Shown: positions 1 to 6,594, counted from the first letter of the stretch. The stretch is DNA of 11,022 nucleotides from Halobacteriovorax sp. (GCA_002686115.1 NZAF01000181.1:1-11022), one strand, 5' to 3'. Numbers and translations are program-made. The notes: a model not told the origin generated them from the letters alone.

Positions 1-22
1 AGATAACATTCATAGTAGAAAA

Positions 23-1291
23 TTATCTCTCAATAATTGCCGTCACACCCATACCTCCAGCAGTACAGATTGAGATAAGGCCTCGACCTTCTCCCTTCTC
101 TTCTAAAATCTTAGCAAGAGTTGCCACAATTCGAGCTCCAGTTGCGGCAAAAGGGTGACCAAGGGCAAGTGAGCCACCTTTAACATTCATTTTAGATCGA
201 TCAATACTTCCAAGAGCACTATCAAGGCCTAGCTTATTCTTACAAAAGTCTTCACTCTCCCAGGCTTTAAGTGTACAAAGTACTTGAGCTGCAAAGGCCT
301 CATGAATTTCATAAAAATCAAAATCACTTAATTTCAAACCAGCTTTTTCAAGCATCTTAGGAACCGCATATGCTGGTGCCATTAAAAGCCCTTCATCATT
401 CACATAATCAACGGCCGCACTTTGGCCTGTAACAAAGTATGCTTTTACATTTAGATTGTGCTCTTTTGCATACTCTTCACTACATAAGAAGACACAAGCA
501 GCACCATCAGATAGAGACGTTGAATTAGCGGCAGTTAATGTCCCTTTTCCACTAGTTTTATCAAATGCAGGCTTTAACTTTGCCATTTTTTCCATCGTTG
601 TATCAGGTCTTAAAATTCCATCTTTTTTTAATTTCCCATGTGAATAAACTAAATCATCATAGAATCCTTCTTCATAAGCTTTTCCAGCTTTTTGATGAGA
701 TTCATAAGCAAGAGTATCTTGTTCAACTCTTGTAACATTCCAATTCTTTGCCATAATCTCACAACTCTCCCCCATTGAAAGACCAGTACGTGGCTCTTTT
801 ACAGCTGGAAAGTTTGGAACAAGATCTTTTGGCCTAAGCCCCATAAGAGCTTTAATTTTATCACTCCCACTTCTTGAGTAATTTACTTTTGACATAATAT
901 CTGAAAAAGACTTTGTGAACTCAACAGGAATATCAGAATTAGTATCAACACCACCAGCAACTCCAGAATCAATTTGACCAAGAGCAATCTTATTAGCAAT
1001 CATAATGACAGACTCAAGGGAAGTACCACAGGCCTTTTGAATATCTGTTGCAGGAGTTGAATATGAGAGTCCAGCATTTATTGAACATTCTCTGGCCAAA
1101 GAGAAATCATAGGCATGTTTTGAAACAGCTCCCAGAACAACCTCTCCAACCTCTTTGTCATTTAAAGATAGTTTACTAACTAATGCCTTTAAAGCAGCAG
1201 TCATGAGATCCTTATTAGAATCCTTTAGGTACTGTGCACCAGATCTAGTAAATGGGATTCTTGCACCATCAACAATACATACTCTTTTCAT
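23..1291 (-). CDS. fadI: FadI-like acetyl-CoA C-acyltransferase (3-ketoacyl-CoA thiolase)
   Basis: A 422-residue thiolase that should cleave 3-ketoacyl-CoA with CoA in the last step of fatty-acid beta-oxidation, or run in reverse to condense acyl-CoAs, in the cytoplasm. The full catalytic set is visible: nucleophile Cys88 in QKACGTS, His330 in EIHEAFAAQ, His379 in GGSLALGHPFAATGAR and Cys409 in CTAGGMG. Length and internal blocks such as LRPKDLVP and TGLSMGE match the FadI (trifunctional beta-subunit) branch better than the shorter AtoB/PhaA branch; this is judged by eye. The ATG at 1289-1291 is preceded by GGAG about five bases upstream. A FadJ-type alpha-subunit partner would be expected downstream on this strand, but only 22 bases remain before the window edge. 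The exact chain-length preference cannot be read from the sequence. Confidence 0.93.
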   Translation of the reverse strand: MKRVCIVDGARIPFTRSGAQYLKDSNKDLMTAALKALVSKLSLNDKEVGEVVLGAVSKHAYDFSLARECSINAGLSYSTPATDIQKACGTSLESVIMIANKIALGQIDSGVAGGVDTNSDIPVEFTKSFSDIMSKVNYSRSGSDKIKALMGLRPKDLVPNFPAVKEPRTGLSMGESCEIMAKNWNVTRVEQDTLAYESHQKAGKAYEEGFYDDLVYSHGKLKKDGILRPDTTMEKMAKLKPAFDKTSGKGTLTAANSTSLSDGAACVFLCSEEYAKEHNLNVKAYFVTGQSAAVDYVNDEGLLMAPAYAVPKMLEKAGLKLSDFDFYEIHEAFAAQVLCTLKAWESEDFCKNKLGLDSALGSIDRSKMNVKGGSLALGHPFAATGARIVATLAKILEEKGEGRGLISICTAGGMGVTAIIER

Positions 1292-1318
1292 ATCATCTCC
1301 AACTGATTAAATAAGTTA

Positions 1319-1335
1319 TATTCATAATTTGAATA
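1319..1335. promoter_or_regulatory. Inverted repeat upstream of the thiolase gene (possible operator)
   Basis: TATTCA and TGAATA form perfect 6-base arms around a 5-base AT spacer, ending 28 bases before the thiolase ATG, where a repressor could act. It does not match a regulator site known to me, and the AT-rich context makes chance occurrence plausible. Confidence 0.25.
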
Positions 1336-1478
1336 CATTTTTCTTATATGATTTAGTGATTAGTATATATGGTATGTTACCTAAAGCTAAGATTTTTATG
1401 TGAAGATTATGTAAAAAAGCTGAGCATAATCAATAAAAAGACAAAAATAAATCCTCTTAAATATCTATCAATAAAGGG

Positions 1479-1484
1479 TATATT
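1479..1484 (+). promoter_or_regulatory. Possible -10 element for the hibernation factor gene
   Basis: TATATT lies 29 bases before the start codon of the HPF-like gene, with a weak TTAAAT at 1457-1462 (spacer 16) as a possible -35. Both hexamers are common in AT-rich DNA, so this is a suggestion only. The rest of the 222-base divergent region (1292-1513) holds no ORF or RNA gene that I can see. Confidence 0.25.
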
Positions 1485-1513
1485 AAGAGAAAGTAAAAAA
1501 ACGGAGGTTTTCA

Positions 1514-1783
1514 ATGAAATGTGAGATTACTTTTAGAAACATGGAGCACACTGATGCACTTGATGAAAAAATTAAGACAAAATCTCAAAAAATTGCCAAG
1601 TATCTAGGACCTGAAGCTACTGCTGAGTGGGTTTGTTGGACACAGAAAAATGACCAGATCGCAGAACTAAAAGTGAATTATAAAAAGGAACATTATATTG
1701 CAAAAGCGACAAGTGAAGATCTTTATAAAACTATGGATATGGTTATAGATAAAGTATCAAGTCAAATTTCTAAGAAACATTAG
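1514..1783 (+). CDS. hpf: Short ribosome hibernation promoting factor (HPF/RaiA family)
   Basis: An 89-residue protein of the HPF/RaiA (S30AE, YfiA) family. Members bind the decoding centre of the 30S subunit in slow or stationary growth, block tRNA and mRNA and promote inactive ribosomes. The N-terminal strand CEITFRNM, the middle block ELKVNYKKEHYIAKA and the C-terminal helix SEDLYKTMDMVIDKVSSQI follow the family's beta-alpha-beta-beta-beta-alpha pattern. It has only the N-terminal domain and lacks the C-terminal dimerisation domain of long HPF, so it is the short type. A strong GGAGG lies seven bases before the ATG. It stands alone, divergent from the thiolase and convergent with the small secreted protein. 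Basic residues expected to contact rRNA are present, but assignment to HPF rather than RaiA is uncertain. Confidence 0.85.
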   Translation: MKCEITFRNMEHTDALDEKIKTKSQKIAKYLGPEATAEWVCWTQKNDQIAELKVNYKKEHYIAKATSEDLYKTMDMVIDKVSSQISKKH

Positions 1784-1793
1784 TGTTATATAT

Positions 1794-1824
1794 TCAGGCC
1801 TAGGGTGTAATGCTTTAGGTCTGA
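1794..1824. terminator. Hairpin between convergent genes, weak bidirectional terminator
   Basis: TCAGGCCTAG pairs with TTAGGTCTGA (eight Watson-Crick and two G-U pairs in the plus-strand RNA) around an 11-base loop. It begins ten bases after the HPF stop codon and ends just before the stop of the minus-strand gene. Neither side has a clean U-run, so termination efficiency is doubtful. Confidence 0.45.
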
Positions 1825-1825
1825 T

Positions 1826-2107
1826 TTACTTACGACATAGCATAAGAGCTCTTTCCACCTGCTCTACACTATACATATCATTAGCAATCTTTTCGCATCT
1901 GACTTTAGAAATCTTGCCTTGATAATTTTTTAAACATTGAAAACGAATCATATTTTGCTGATCAATATTACCCATCTTCCCTGCAAGCTCGAGACACTTA
2001 TCCATATCAACTTCACAACCAGATATATCACTATCAGTACATACTGCGTGGAGGTTAAAAGTAAATAAGAGTGTAAATATTAATGCTATGTTTATTCTTT
2101 TATTCAT
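1826..2107 (-). CDS. Small six-cysteine secreted protein, function unknown
   Basis: I do not recognise this 93-residue protein. It starts with a typical Sec signal peptide: basic MNKR, a hydrophobic stretch to about residue 19 and a likely cut after LHA at residue 21. The predicted mature protein is about 72 residues with six cysteines (23, 31, 38, 58, 71, 91). An even number of cysteines in an exported protein suggests disulfide bonds in the periplasm or outside the cell. The residue before Cys23 is Val, a poor lipobox, so a lipoprotein is unlikely. I take the ATG at 2105-2107; a TTG two codons upstream (2111-2113) keeps the frame but moves the basic residues from the start. Neither has a clear Shine-Dalgarno sequence. 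It is convergent with HPF and divergent from the sulfur operon. Confidence 0.6.
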   Translation of the reverse strand: MNKRINIALIFTLLFTFNLHAVCTDSDISGCEVDMDKCLELAGKMGNIDQQNMIRFQCLKNYQGKISKVRCEKIANDMYSVEQVERALMLCRK

Positions 2108-2226
2108 GACCAATATATTATTGCAATTTATGGTGAAAAAACCAATCTGAATCTTTTTTTCACTGTGTCAATAAAAACATCAGTTCGAATATAGTTAAAT
2201 CAATAAGTTAAAAGGTCAAATAAAGA

Positions 2227-2253
2227 TTGCTATTTATATTAACATATTATAAT
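2227..2253 (+). promoter_or_regulatory. Promoter of the sulfur-response operon
   Basis: A perfect -10 TATAAT (2248-2253) has a candidate -35 TTGCTA (2227-2232) at a short 15-base spacing. A start point about seven bases after the -10 would fall at 2260-2261, right at the GTG start codon, giving a leaderless or nearly leaderless message. The -35 is the weaker part of the call. Confidence 0.5.
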
Positions 2254-2256
2254 ATG
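2243..2256. promoter_or_regulatory. Perfect palindrome over the -10 box, likely ArsR-family operator
   Basis: CATATTATAATATG is a perfect 14-base palindrome containing the TATAAT -10 box and ending five bases before the start codon of the ArsR-type gene. A dimeric winged-helix repressor here would block RNA polymerase. Self-regulation from an AT-rich palindrome overlapping the promoter is usual for the BigR/SqrR group; use of this exact site is inferred. Confidence 0.55.
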
Positions 2257-2261
2257 ATTAT

Positions 2262-2561
2262 GTGAAGAACGAAATATTAGATAATGTTCCAAAAGTTTCA
2301 AAAATATTAAAGCTACTTGGAAATGAATCAAGATTAAAAGTTCTGTGCTTTCTTTCTGACCATGAACTCAACGTTTCACAGTTAGAAAAAGAGACTGGGC
2401 TTTCGCAATCTCAAATCTCACAGATACTTAAGCAACTCGAATTAAATCAAATTGTAAAAGGTACTCGAGATGGAAAATATGTTAACTACGAAATTTCATC
2501 AGCTGAAATAAAAGAGTTATTTAAGTCTCTTCACAGAATATTCTGTCAAAGAGATTACTAA
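2262..2561 (+). CDS. ArsR-family persulfide-sensing repressor (BigR/SqrR/PigS type)
   Basis: A 99-residue winged-helix repressor. The N-terminal helix leads into GNESRLKVLCFLS, then the DNA-reading helix LSQSQISQILKQLE (47-60), the wing GTRDGKYVNYEI (68-78) and a C-terminal helix ending LHRIFC. Cys29 and Cys95 occupy the positions of the two cysteines that form a tetrasulfide bridge with reactive sulfur in SqrR and BigR, and the 66-residue gap equals theirs (41/107 and 42/108, from memory). The expected role is to bind its own promoter and release it on persulfide stress. The start is GTG; an in-frame stop lies four codons upstream and there is no internal Met, so it is essentially the only usable start, yet no Shine-Dalgarno precedes it. 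Two YeeE/YedE genes follow ten bases downstream, as in the pigS-pmp and bigR operons. Confidence 0.88.
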   Translation: MKNEILDNVPKVSKILKLLGNESRLKVLCFLSDHELNVSQLEKETGLSQSQISQILKQLELNQIVKGTRDGKYVNYEISSAEIKELFKSLHRIFCQRDY

Positions 2562-2571
2562 AGGAGAAATC

Positions 2572-2991
2572 ATGAATATTATAAACTTCACCCCCGTACC
2601 TGCTCTCATCGGTGGTCTTATACTAGGGCTTGCATCTGTCTTACTTCTTATATCAAATGGAAAGATTGCAGGAATTAGTGGAATAGCAAAAGGAATGTTT
2701 AATTCACCTGATAAAGCATGGAGAATGTTTTTTATCGTAGGCCTTATCCTTGGTGGCTTTGGGTATCACACCCTCACATCTGAAGAATTAAAGACAGAAA
2801 ATATTCTTAACATAGATCTAAAACTTATCATTGCTGCCATCTTAGTAGGCTCAGGCACTGCCCTAGGAAATGGCTGCACAAGTGGACATGGAATTTGCGG
2901 ACTATCAAGACGTACAAAAAGAAGCTTTGTTGCGACTTGCGTATTTATGGCATTTGGGATGTTAACTGTATATCTTGAAAAGTTATTTTAA
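2572..2991 (+). CDS. pmpA: YeeE/YedE-family membrane protein, first half (PmpA-like)
   Basis: A 139-residue inner-membrane protein of the YeeE/YedE (DUF395) family, members of which move thiosulfate or related sulfur species. It represents one half of the long YeeE transporter. About four hydrophobic segments are visible (near 10-28, 52-67, 83-100 and 118-135). The family hallmark GNGCTSGHGICGLSRRT spans residues 99-115, with Cys102 and Cys109, the positions thought to relay sulfur in YeeE. A strong AGGAG sits directly behind the stop codon of the repressor gene, so the two are probably translated together. The substrate (thiosulfate, sulfide, sulfite or persulfide) cannot be told from the sequence. 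It presumably works with the next gene product as a heteromer. Confidence 0.85.
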   Translation: MNIINFTPVPALIGGLILGLASVLLLISNGKIAGISGIAKGMFNSPDKAWRMFFIVGLILGGFGYHTLTSEELKTENILNIDLKLIIAAILVGSGTALGNGCTSGHGICGLSRRTKRSFVATCVFMAFGMLTVYLEKLF

Positions 2992-3000
2992 GGAGAGATT

Positions 3001-3408
3001 ATGAAATTATTATTTGCTCTTATAAGTGGGTTTTTATTTGGTATAGGGCTTAGTGTGTCAGGCATGACTGATCCACATAAAGTTAAAGGATTTTTAGATA
3101 TAACAGGAAATTGGGACCCATCTCTGGCCCTAGTCATGGGAGGAGCACTACTTGTTGGTTCGATCCTTTTTCCATACATTACTCAAAAGAAAAAACCTCT
3201 ATTTGAGAGTGGATTCTCACTACCAACCAAGAATGATATCGATAAATTTATCATCATTGGTCCTGCACTATTTGGAATTGGATGGGGATTGATTGGACTA
3301 TGCCCAGGTCCTGCATTTGCAAATCTGCTAGTTGCAGGAAAGCCTATCGTTGTCTTTACTCTAGTAATGCTGATAAGTAAGGTGGTGACAGACAAATTAA
3401 AAACCTAA
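3001..3408 (+). CDS. pmpB: YeeE/YedE-family membrane protein, second half (PmpB-like)
   Basis: A 135-residue membrane protein matching the other half of a YeeE/YedE transporter. Residues 8-22 (ISGFLFGIGLSVSGM) and the following DPHKVKGFLD, then GPALFGIGWGLIGLCPGPA (87-105) with Cys101, are family signatures; hydrophobic segments lie near 3-20, 42-60, 84-100 and 115-128. The preceding stop codon overlaps the AGGAG of this gene, so the pair should be made together. Length is normal for the split version, so these are two genes and not a frameshifted single gene. The stop codon TAA (3406-3408) touches the left end of the insertion sequence, so any original terminator may have been displaced, but the coding region looks complete. 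No persulfide dioxygenase, rhodanese or sulfide:quinone reductase gene is beside it in this window. Confidence 0.85.
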   Translation: MKLLFALISGFLFGIGLSVSGMTDPHKVKGFLDITGNWDPSLALVMGGALLVGSILFPYITQKKKPLFESGFSLPTKNDIDKFIIIGPALFGIGWGLIGLCPGPAFANLLVAGKPIVVFTLVMLISKVVTDKLKT

Positions 3409-3433
3409 ATAACTGGTCTATATAAATGGTGTT
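3408..3433 (+). repeat. Left terminal inverted repeat of the insertion sequence
   Basis: This 26-base stretch begins AATAACTGGTCTAT and ends TGGTGTT. It matches the reverse complement of 4418-4443 except at two positions. The outermost base or two may belong to the target and not the element. Confidence 0.85.
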
Positions 3434-3460
3434 ACTTTTACTACTCTCATCTTTCTAATT

Positions 3461-3490
3461 TTGAAATGTCAGTATCTATCGACCTATAAT
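3461..3490 (+). promoter_or_regulatory. Transposase promoter
   Basis: TTGAAA (3461-3466) and TATAAT (3485-3490) with an 18-base spacer lie 52 bases before the transposase start. A 7-base inverted repeat, TATCTAT (3473-3479) and ATAGATA (3496-3502), surrounds the -10 and could be a site for transposase or host repression. Confidence 0.5.
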
Positions 3491-3541
3491 TACTCATAGA
3501 TAAGTTGATAGTTTTCGTAAAGTCCTTGCATTCATAGAGGC

Positions 3542-4429
3542 ATGAATCAAAACTGTCCCGAATTAGAATGTAAAAGTGAAAATGGAATTATTAAAGATGG
3601 ATTTTACTTTAGAAAAGATGACTCTAAAAAAATCCAGCGTTATAAATGCAAGAATTGTGGAAAAAGATTTTCTAGATCGACCTCATCCTTGTTTTATCGA
3701 GCCAAAAGAAGAAGAGACACAAATCTCATAAAACATTTAGTGTGCTCATCAACCTCTATAAGAAGAATATCTAAAATTTTGAAAATGAATAGAAATTCTG
3801 TCACGAAAAGAGTTGATAAATTAGAAAAAATTGCTCTCTTACAACATAAAAACCTTTTAAAAAGTTTGGAGGAAGAACCAATTAGTCATCTTCAATTTGA
3901 TGATTTATTAACTTATGAACATACAAAAATGAAGCCACTATCAGTATCATTAGCAGTTTGCCAAAACACTCGAATCATCCTTGGCGCAGAGGTTTCGAGA
4001 ATTCCTGCTTTTGGTCACCTAGCAAAGAAATCGAGGAAGAAGTATGGATATCGAAAAAACGAACACGAAAAAGGACTAACGAGACTTTTTGAAAGCTTGT
4101 ATAAGTGTATTGACCAAAACGCAATTATCAAATCAGATAAACATAAAACCTATCCAAAGTACGTCAGTAAATACTTTCAAAGTGCAGAGCACCTCACATA
4201 TGAAGGCGGACGGTCATGTGTAGCTGGACTAGGTGAGCTTAAAAGGAAAGGATATGATCCTTTGTTTATTTTAAATCACACATGTGCAATGCTTCGTGAT
4301 TCTTTAAAAGTCTTATCTCGAAAAACTTGGTGCTCGGTGAAAAGAGTAGATAGACTTCAACAGCAGCTCAATATATTTATTTCTTATTATAATTTTGATT
4401 ACTTACATTATAAATTCAACACCAGTTAA
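3542..4429 (+). CDS. Transposase with zinc ribbon, HTH and DDE-type core
   Basis: A 295-residue transposase of the IS1/IS1595 superfamily. The N-terminus is a zinc ribbon with Cys5, Cys10, Cys36 and Cys39 (RYKCKNCGKRFSR). A helix-turn-helix follows at about 72-93 (SIRRISKILKMNRNSVTKRV). The catalytic core has the first acidic site in HLQFDDL (Asp120/121), the second at KSDKHKTYP (Asp199) and a later conserved block LNHTCAMLRDSL (244-255); Glu232 is a candidate third acid, but I cannot fix it by eye. The ATG is preceded by AGAGG. The last four codons and the stop lie inside the right inverted repeat, a compact layout. No frameshift or internal stop is present, so the element may still be active. 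The exact IS family is uncertain. Confidence 0.85.
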   Translation: MNQNCPELECKSENGIIKDGFYFRKDDSKKIQRYKCKNCGKRFSRSTSSLFYRAKRRRDTNLIKHLVCSSTSIRRISKILKMNRNSVTKRVDKLEKIALLQHKNLLKSLEEEPISHLQFDDLLTYEHTKMKPLSVSLAVCQNTRIILGAEVSRIPAFGHLAKKSRKKYGYRKNEHEKGLTRLFESLYKCIDQNAIIKSDKHKTYPKYVSKYFQSAEHLTYEGGRSCVAGLGELKRKGYDPLFILNHTCAMLRDSLKVLSRKTWCSVKRVDRLQQQLNIFISYYNFDYLHYKFNTS

Positions 4430-4443
4430 ATAGACCAGTTATT
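4418..4443 (-). repeat. Right terminal inverted repeat of the insertion sequence
   Basis: The partner of the repeat at 3408-3433, in opposite orientation. It contains the end of the transposase gene, and its outer edge overlaps the stop codon of the minus-strand gene at 4442-4444. Confidence 0.85.
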
Positions 4444-5773
4444 AACGTCTCATAACCATATTTTTTAATAATTCTAAAATTTTATTATAACTAGATAAGG
4501 TGAAACGCTCATTGAGTATTGCAAAAACGTCCTTAATGTTAAGCTTTTTCTTATCATAAAGAGTATTCAATATTTCTGTTGAAAATGCTTCAATGACGAT
4601 GAAAACGACTGAAATTGGTGAAATACTCACAGTCAGTTTATCCGCAAAGCCTACACCATTATTTGTTCCATGATGCTGCCTGATGATCACATCTACATCT
4701 GAAGGGCAGTTTGGAATCTGCTGTAACAAAGTAGCAGCCTTATTCGCATGCATATCTAAAAGCTCATATTCTGCATTAGTAAAGTTTGTAGCATCAAGAT
4801 CATCTTTCCAATTAATTCTCAAAAGCTTTTCGTCTCTTAAGTAACAGTCATGAAAAAAAGAGACAAATGCAAACTTTTCAATCGTCTGATTAAGTTGATT
4901 ACCCTTTCCCCATCCTAAATGCGGAGCAATCTCGTTAAAGAAAAGCGTATTAAGAAAACTTCTTTTAAATGAATAAGAGGCTTCATTATTTAAAACCTCT
5001 TTTAAAAGTGCAGATAATTTCTTATTCGAGGAAACAGAATTTAAAATAGATTTGATAGTTGCTCTAGCAACTCTCACTGTTGAAGCTCTAACACCAAATT
5101 CATCTAATATATTCTGAGTAATTTCAAAGCTATCACCAGTTACTTCAATAGTGCTTTCTTTAGACTTATTCGCAATGACAATACCTTTAAGTGTTTCAGA
5201 AAGAATTTGATCAATAATTTTTTCAAAGTCTTCACGTTCTACATAGAAAAAATCAAGATTCATATCTTGATATTTTTTTACAGAGTCCTTATCAATAGCA
5301 TCTCCAGCATTTATACGCTTTACAAATTGATCACCATCAGTTTTTTGAATCTTGATATAAATATCGCAATTAGGACTCTTAAGAAGATAGAAATTTTCAA
5401 TTTGTATGGGAATATACTGATAGGCTTCCTTTTGCTCTAACTCGATGACGTCTTGCAGTTTTTGGCCAATCTTTGAAAAATTCGCTTGAGATTGAGACGT
5501 GATAAAGTCAACAGTTAAATATTCTGCACCAATTGAAAATGTAGGTATATTAAGACCATTTGTATTTAAATGGCTCTTAACGAATTCAGAAATGTTCTGA
5601 TTCCTCTTTGCATCTAATGTAATAATTATATCAATATTTTTATTTTCTAAATCTTCTACAAATTGATCTTTTGAAGCACAAATATGAATACCAACTTTAA
5701 AATTGGTTTTAAAAAATAAACCAAAAATACTTGAAACTTCAACGTCAGATGAAACTAGCAGAATATTCTTCAA
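4442..5773 (-). CDS. Degenerate receiver plus HD-GYP-like signalling protein
   Basis: A 443-residue cytoplasmic protein with three parts. Residues 1-110 resemble a response-regulator receiver (KNILLVSSD, then Asp54 in ITLDAK), but the acidic pocket is thin and the usual late Lys is not obvious. Residues 118-190 look like the domain often placed before HD-GYP (YIPIQIENFYLL, CDIYIKI, FVKRINAGDAIDKDSV). Residues about 220-440 are an HD-GYP-like helical domain: the HD pair His308-Asp309 is kept, His342 and His367-His368 are present, but the GYP signature has become NNGVGF and the first metal-ligand His is absent. It may therefore sense or bind rather than hydrolyse cyclic-di-GMP. The TTG start directly follows the TAA stop of the permease, with GAGAG eight bases upstream, so translation is probably coupled. 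It is the last gene of the thioesterase-ABC operon. Confidence 0.7.
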   Translation of the reverse strand: MKNILLVSSDVEVSSIFGLFFKTNFKVGIHICASKDQFVEDLENKNIDIIITLDAKRNQNISEFVKSHLNTNGLNIPTFSIGAEYLTVDFITSQSQANFSKIGQKLQDVIELEQKEAYQYIPIQIENFYLLKSPNCDIYIKIQKTDGDQFVKRINAGDAIDKDSVKKYQDMNLDFFYVEREDFEKIIDQILSETLKGIVIANKSKESTIEVTGDSFEITQNILDEFGVRASTVRVARATIKSILNSVSSNKKLSALLKEVLNNEASYSFKRSFLNTLFFNEIAPHLGWGKGNQLNQTIEKFAFVSFFHDCYLRDEKLLRINWKDDLDATNFTNAEYELLDMHANKAATLLQQIPNCPSDVDVIIRQHHGTNNGVGFADKLTVSISPISVVFIVIEAFSTEILNTLYDKKKLNIKDVFAILNERFTLSSYNKILELLKNMVMRR

Positions 5774-6589
5774 TTAAAACTCTCTTTTTTCAAAGATTAG
5801 TTTTGAAATAAAAATCCAAACAACAGTTAAGCATAAAAAGTGAATGGTCGTGAAACTAATCTCTTTTAATGGAAGTTCACTTCCATCAATGACCATGGTA
5901 GAGACATGGGCCAATTCTCCAACCCTAGGAGTGAGGAAATGAACAAAGTACTTTAAGAATTTAAAGATTCCAAAATTATCAAAAGAAAGTCCTTCATAGG
6001 TAATACTATGGTAAGCAACCTTTGAAAAAACAAAGAAGAACATAGTAAAGAGGAATGAGCCGATCTTATTAATATAGAGAGAGAAAACTGTACCCATAAC
6101 TGTCATACCCAGAATTTGTAGGGCCATAAAAACAATGGATAATAAATAACTTAAAAAATCAAAATTCACATTTCCAGACATTAATAGTAGTAAAATTCCA
6201 AAAACAGAAGACACTATATAAAATGATAATGATAAGAGCCATGAGCCAAAAATACGAGATATCAAATATGAAAAGCGACTAAGAGGAAGAGTTAATAGTT
6301 GATTTATCAAACCAGATTGAAGATCGCTTTTAACACTACTAATAGAAATAATAATAGTAACAATATTAGTAGCAAAGGCAACAAAATTGAGAATAATACC
6401 TTGTGAGGTATTTGATATAAAGGAATCAAGGTTAGACTCAATGACAAATTCTTTTGCCGCAAGAGCAAGTCCATAGCCCGCTAAAATAAACATGATTGTG
6501 AATATAAATAAAGTAATAATGCCTTTATTTCTATATTCTTTTTGGATTGTATTTAAAATTAAATTCTTATTCATGAGTTGTAGTTGCAT
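5774..6589 (-). CDS. ABC-2 type transporter permease
   Basis: A 271-residue inner-membrane permease with about six hydrophobic segments (near 23-45, 64-86, 107-136, 147-172, 176-195 and 247-266). The block SGLINQLLTLPLSRFSYLISR between segments 2 and 3 is the coupling region typical of ABC-2 exporters. It should pair with the ATPase encoded just upstream. The substrate cannot be inferred; relatives of this shape export lipids, drugs or sodium, or assist copper-enzyme maturation (NosY type). The ATG at 6587-6589 follows AGGAG very closely, and that AGGAG overlaps the ATPase stop codon. Met6 (6572-6574) is an alternative start with a longer spacing. Confidence 0.85.
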   Translation of the reverse strand: MQLQLMNKNLILNTIQKEYRNKGIITLFIFTIMFILAGYGLALAAKEFVIESNLDSFISNTSQGIILNFVAFATNIVTIIISISSVKSDLQSGLINQLLTLPLSRFSYLISRIFGSWLLSLSFYIVSSVFGILLLLMSGNVNFDFLSYLLSIVFMALQILGMTVMGTVFSLYINKIGSFLFTMFFFVFSKVAYHSITYEGLSFDNFGIFKFLKYFVHFLTPRVGELAHVSTMVIDGSELPLKEISFTTIHFLCLTVVWIFISKLIFEKREF

Positions 6590-6594
6590 CTCTC

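Larger units (their letters stand above)
3409..4442 (+). mobile_element. Insertion sequence of about 1.03 kb, IS1/IS1595-like
   Basis: One intact transposase gene is bracketed by inverted repeats that match at 24 of 26 positions. With ends drawn at ATAACTGG and CCAGTTAT the element is flanked on both sides by TAA (3406-3408 and 4443-4445), a possible 3-base target duplication. The 8-base duplication typical of IS1 and IS1595 elements is not visible, so the exact ends are open by a few bases. It carries no passenger gene. It lies between two convergent genes without breaking either. Confidence 0.85.

Noticed and set aside
1..22. Possible start of another minus-strand gene after the thiolase
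   Set aside because: Two overlapping ATG triplets are present on the minus strand, but too few bases remain to test a reading frame or a ribosome site.
2166..2171. A perfect TTGACA (-35) on the minus strand, upstream of the small secreted protein
   Set aside because: No TATAAT-like hexamer stands 16-18 bases downstream, so a promoter cannot be supported.
2572..3408. A single YeeE/YedE transporter gene broken by a frameshift
   Set aside because: Each half has its own strong ribosome site, ATG, complete signature motif and normal length, matching the known two-gene PmpA/PmpB arrangement.
3403..4448. An 8-base target duplication around the insertion sequence
   Set aside because: The eight bases on each side do not match at any plausible boundary; only a 3-base TAA (or 2-base AT) direct repeat is visible, which could be chance.
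5207..5440. A plus-strand hydrophobic 77-codon reading frame resembling a small membrane protein
   Set aside because: It is antisense to the HD-type gene, and its Ile/Phe/Leu richness is what AT-rich coding sequence gives when read backwards.
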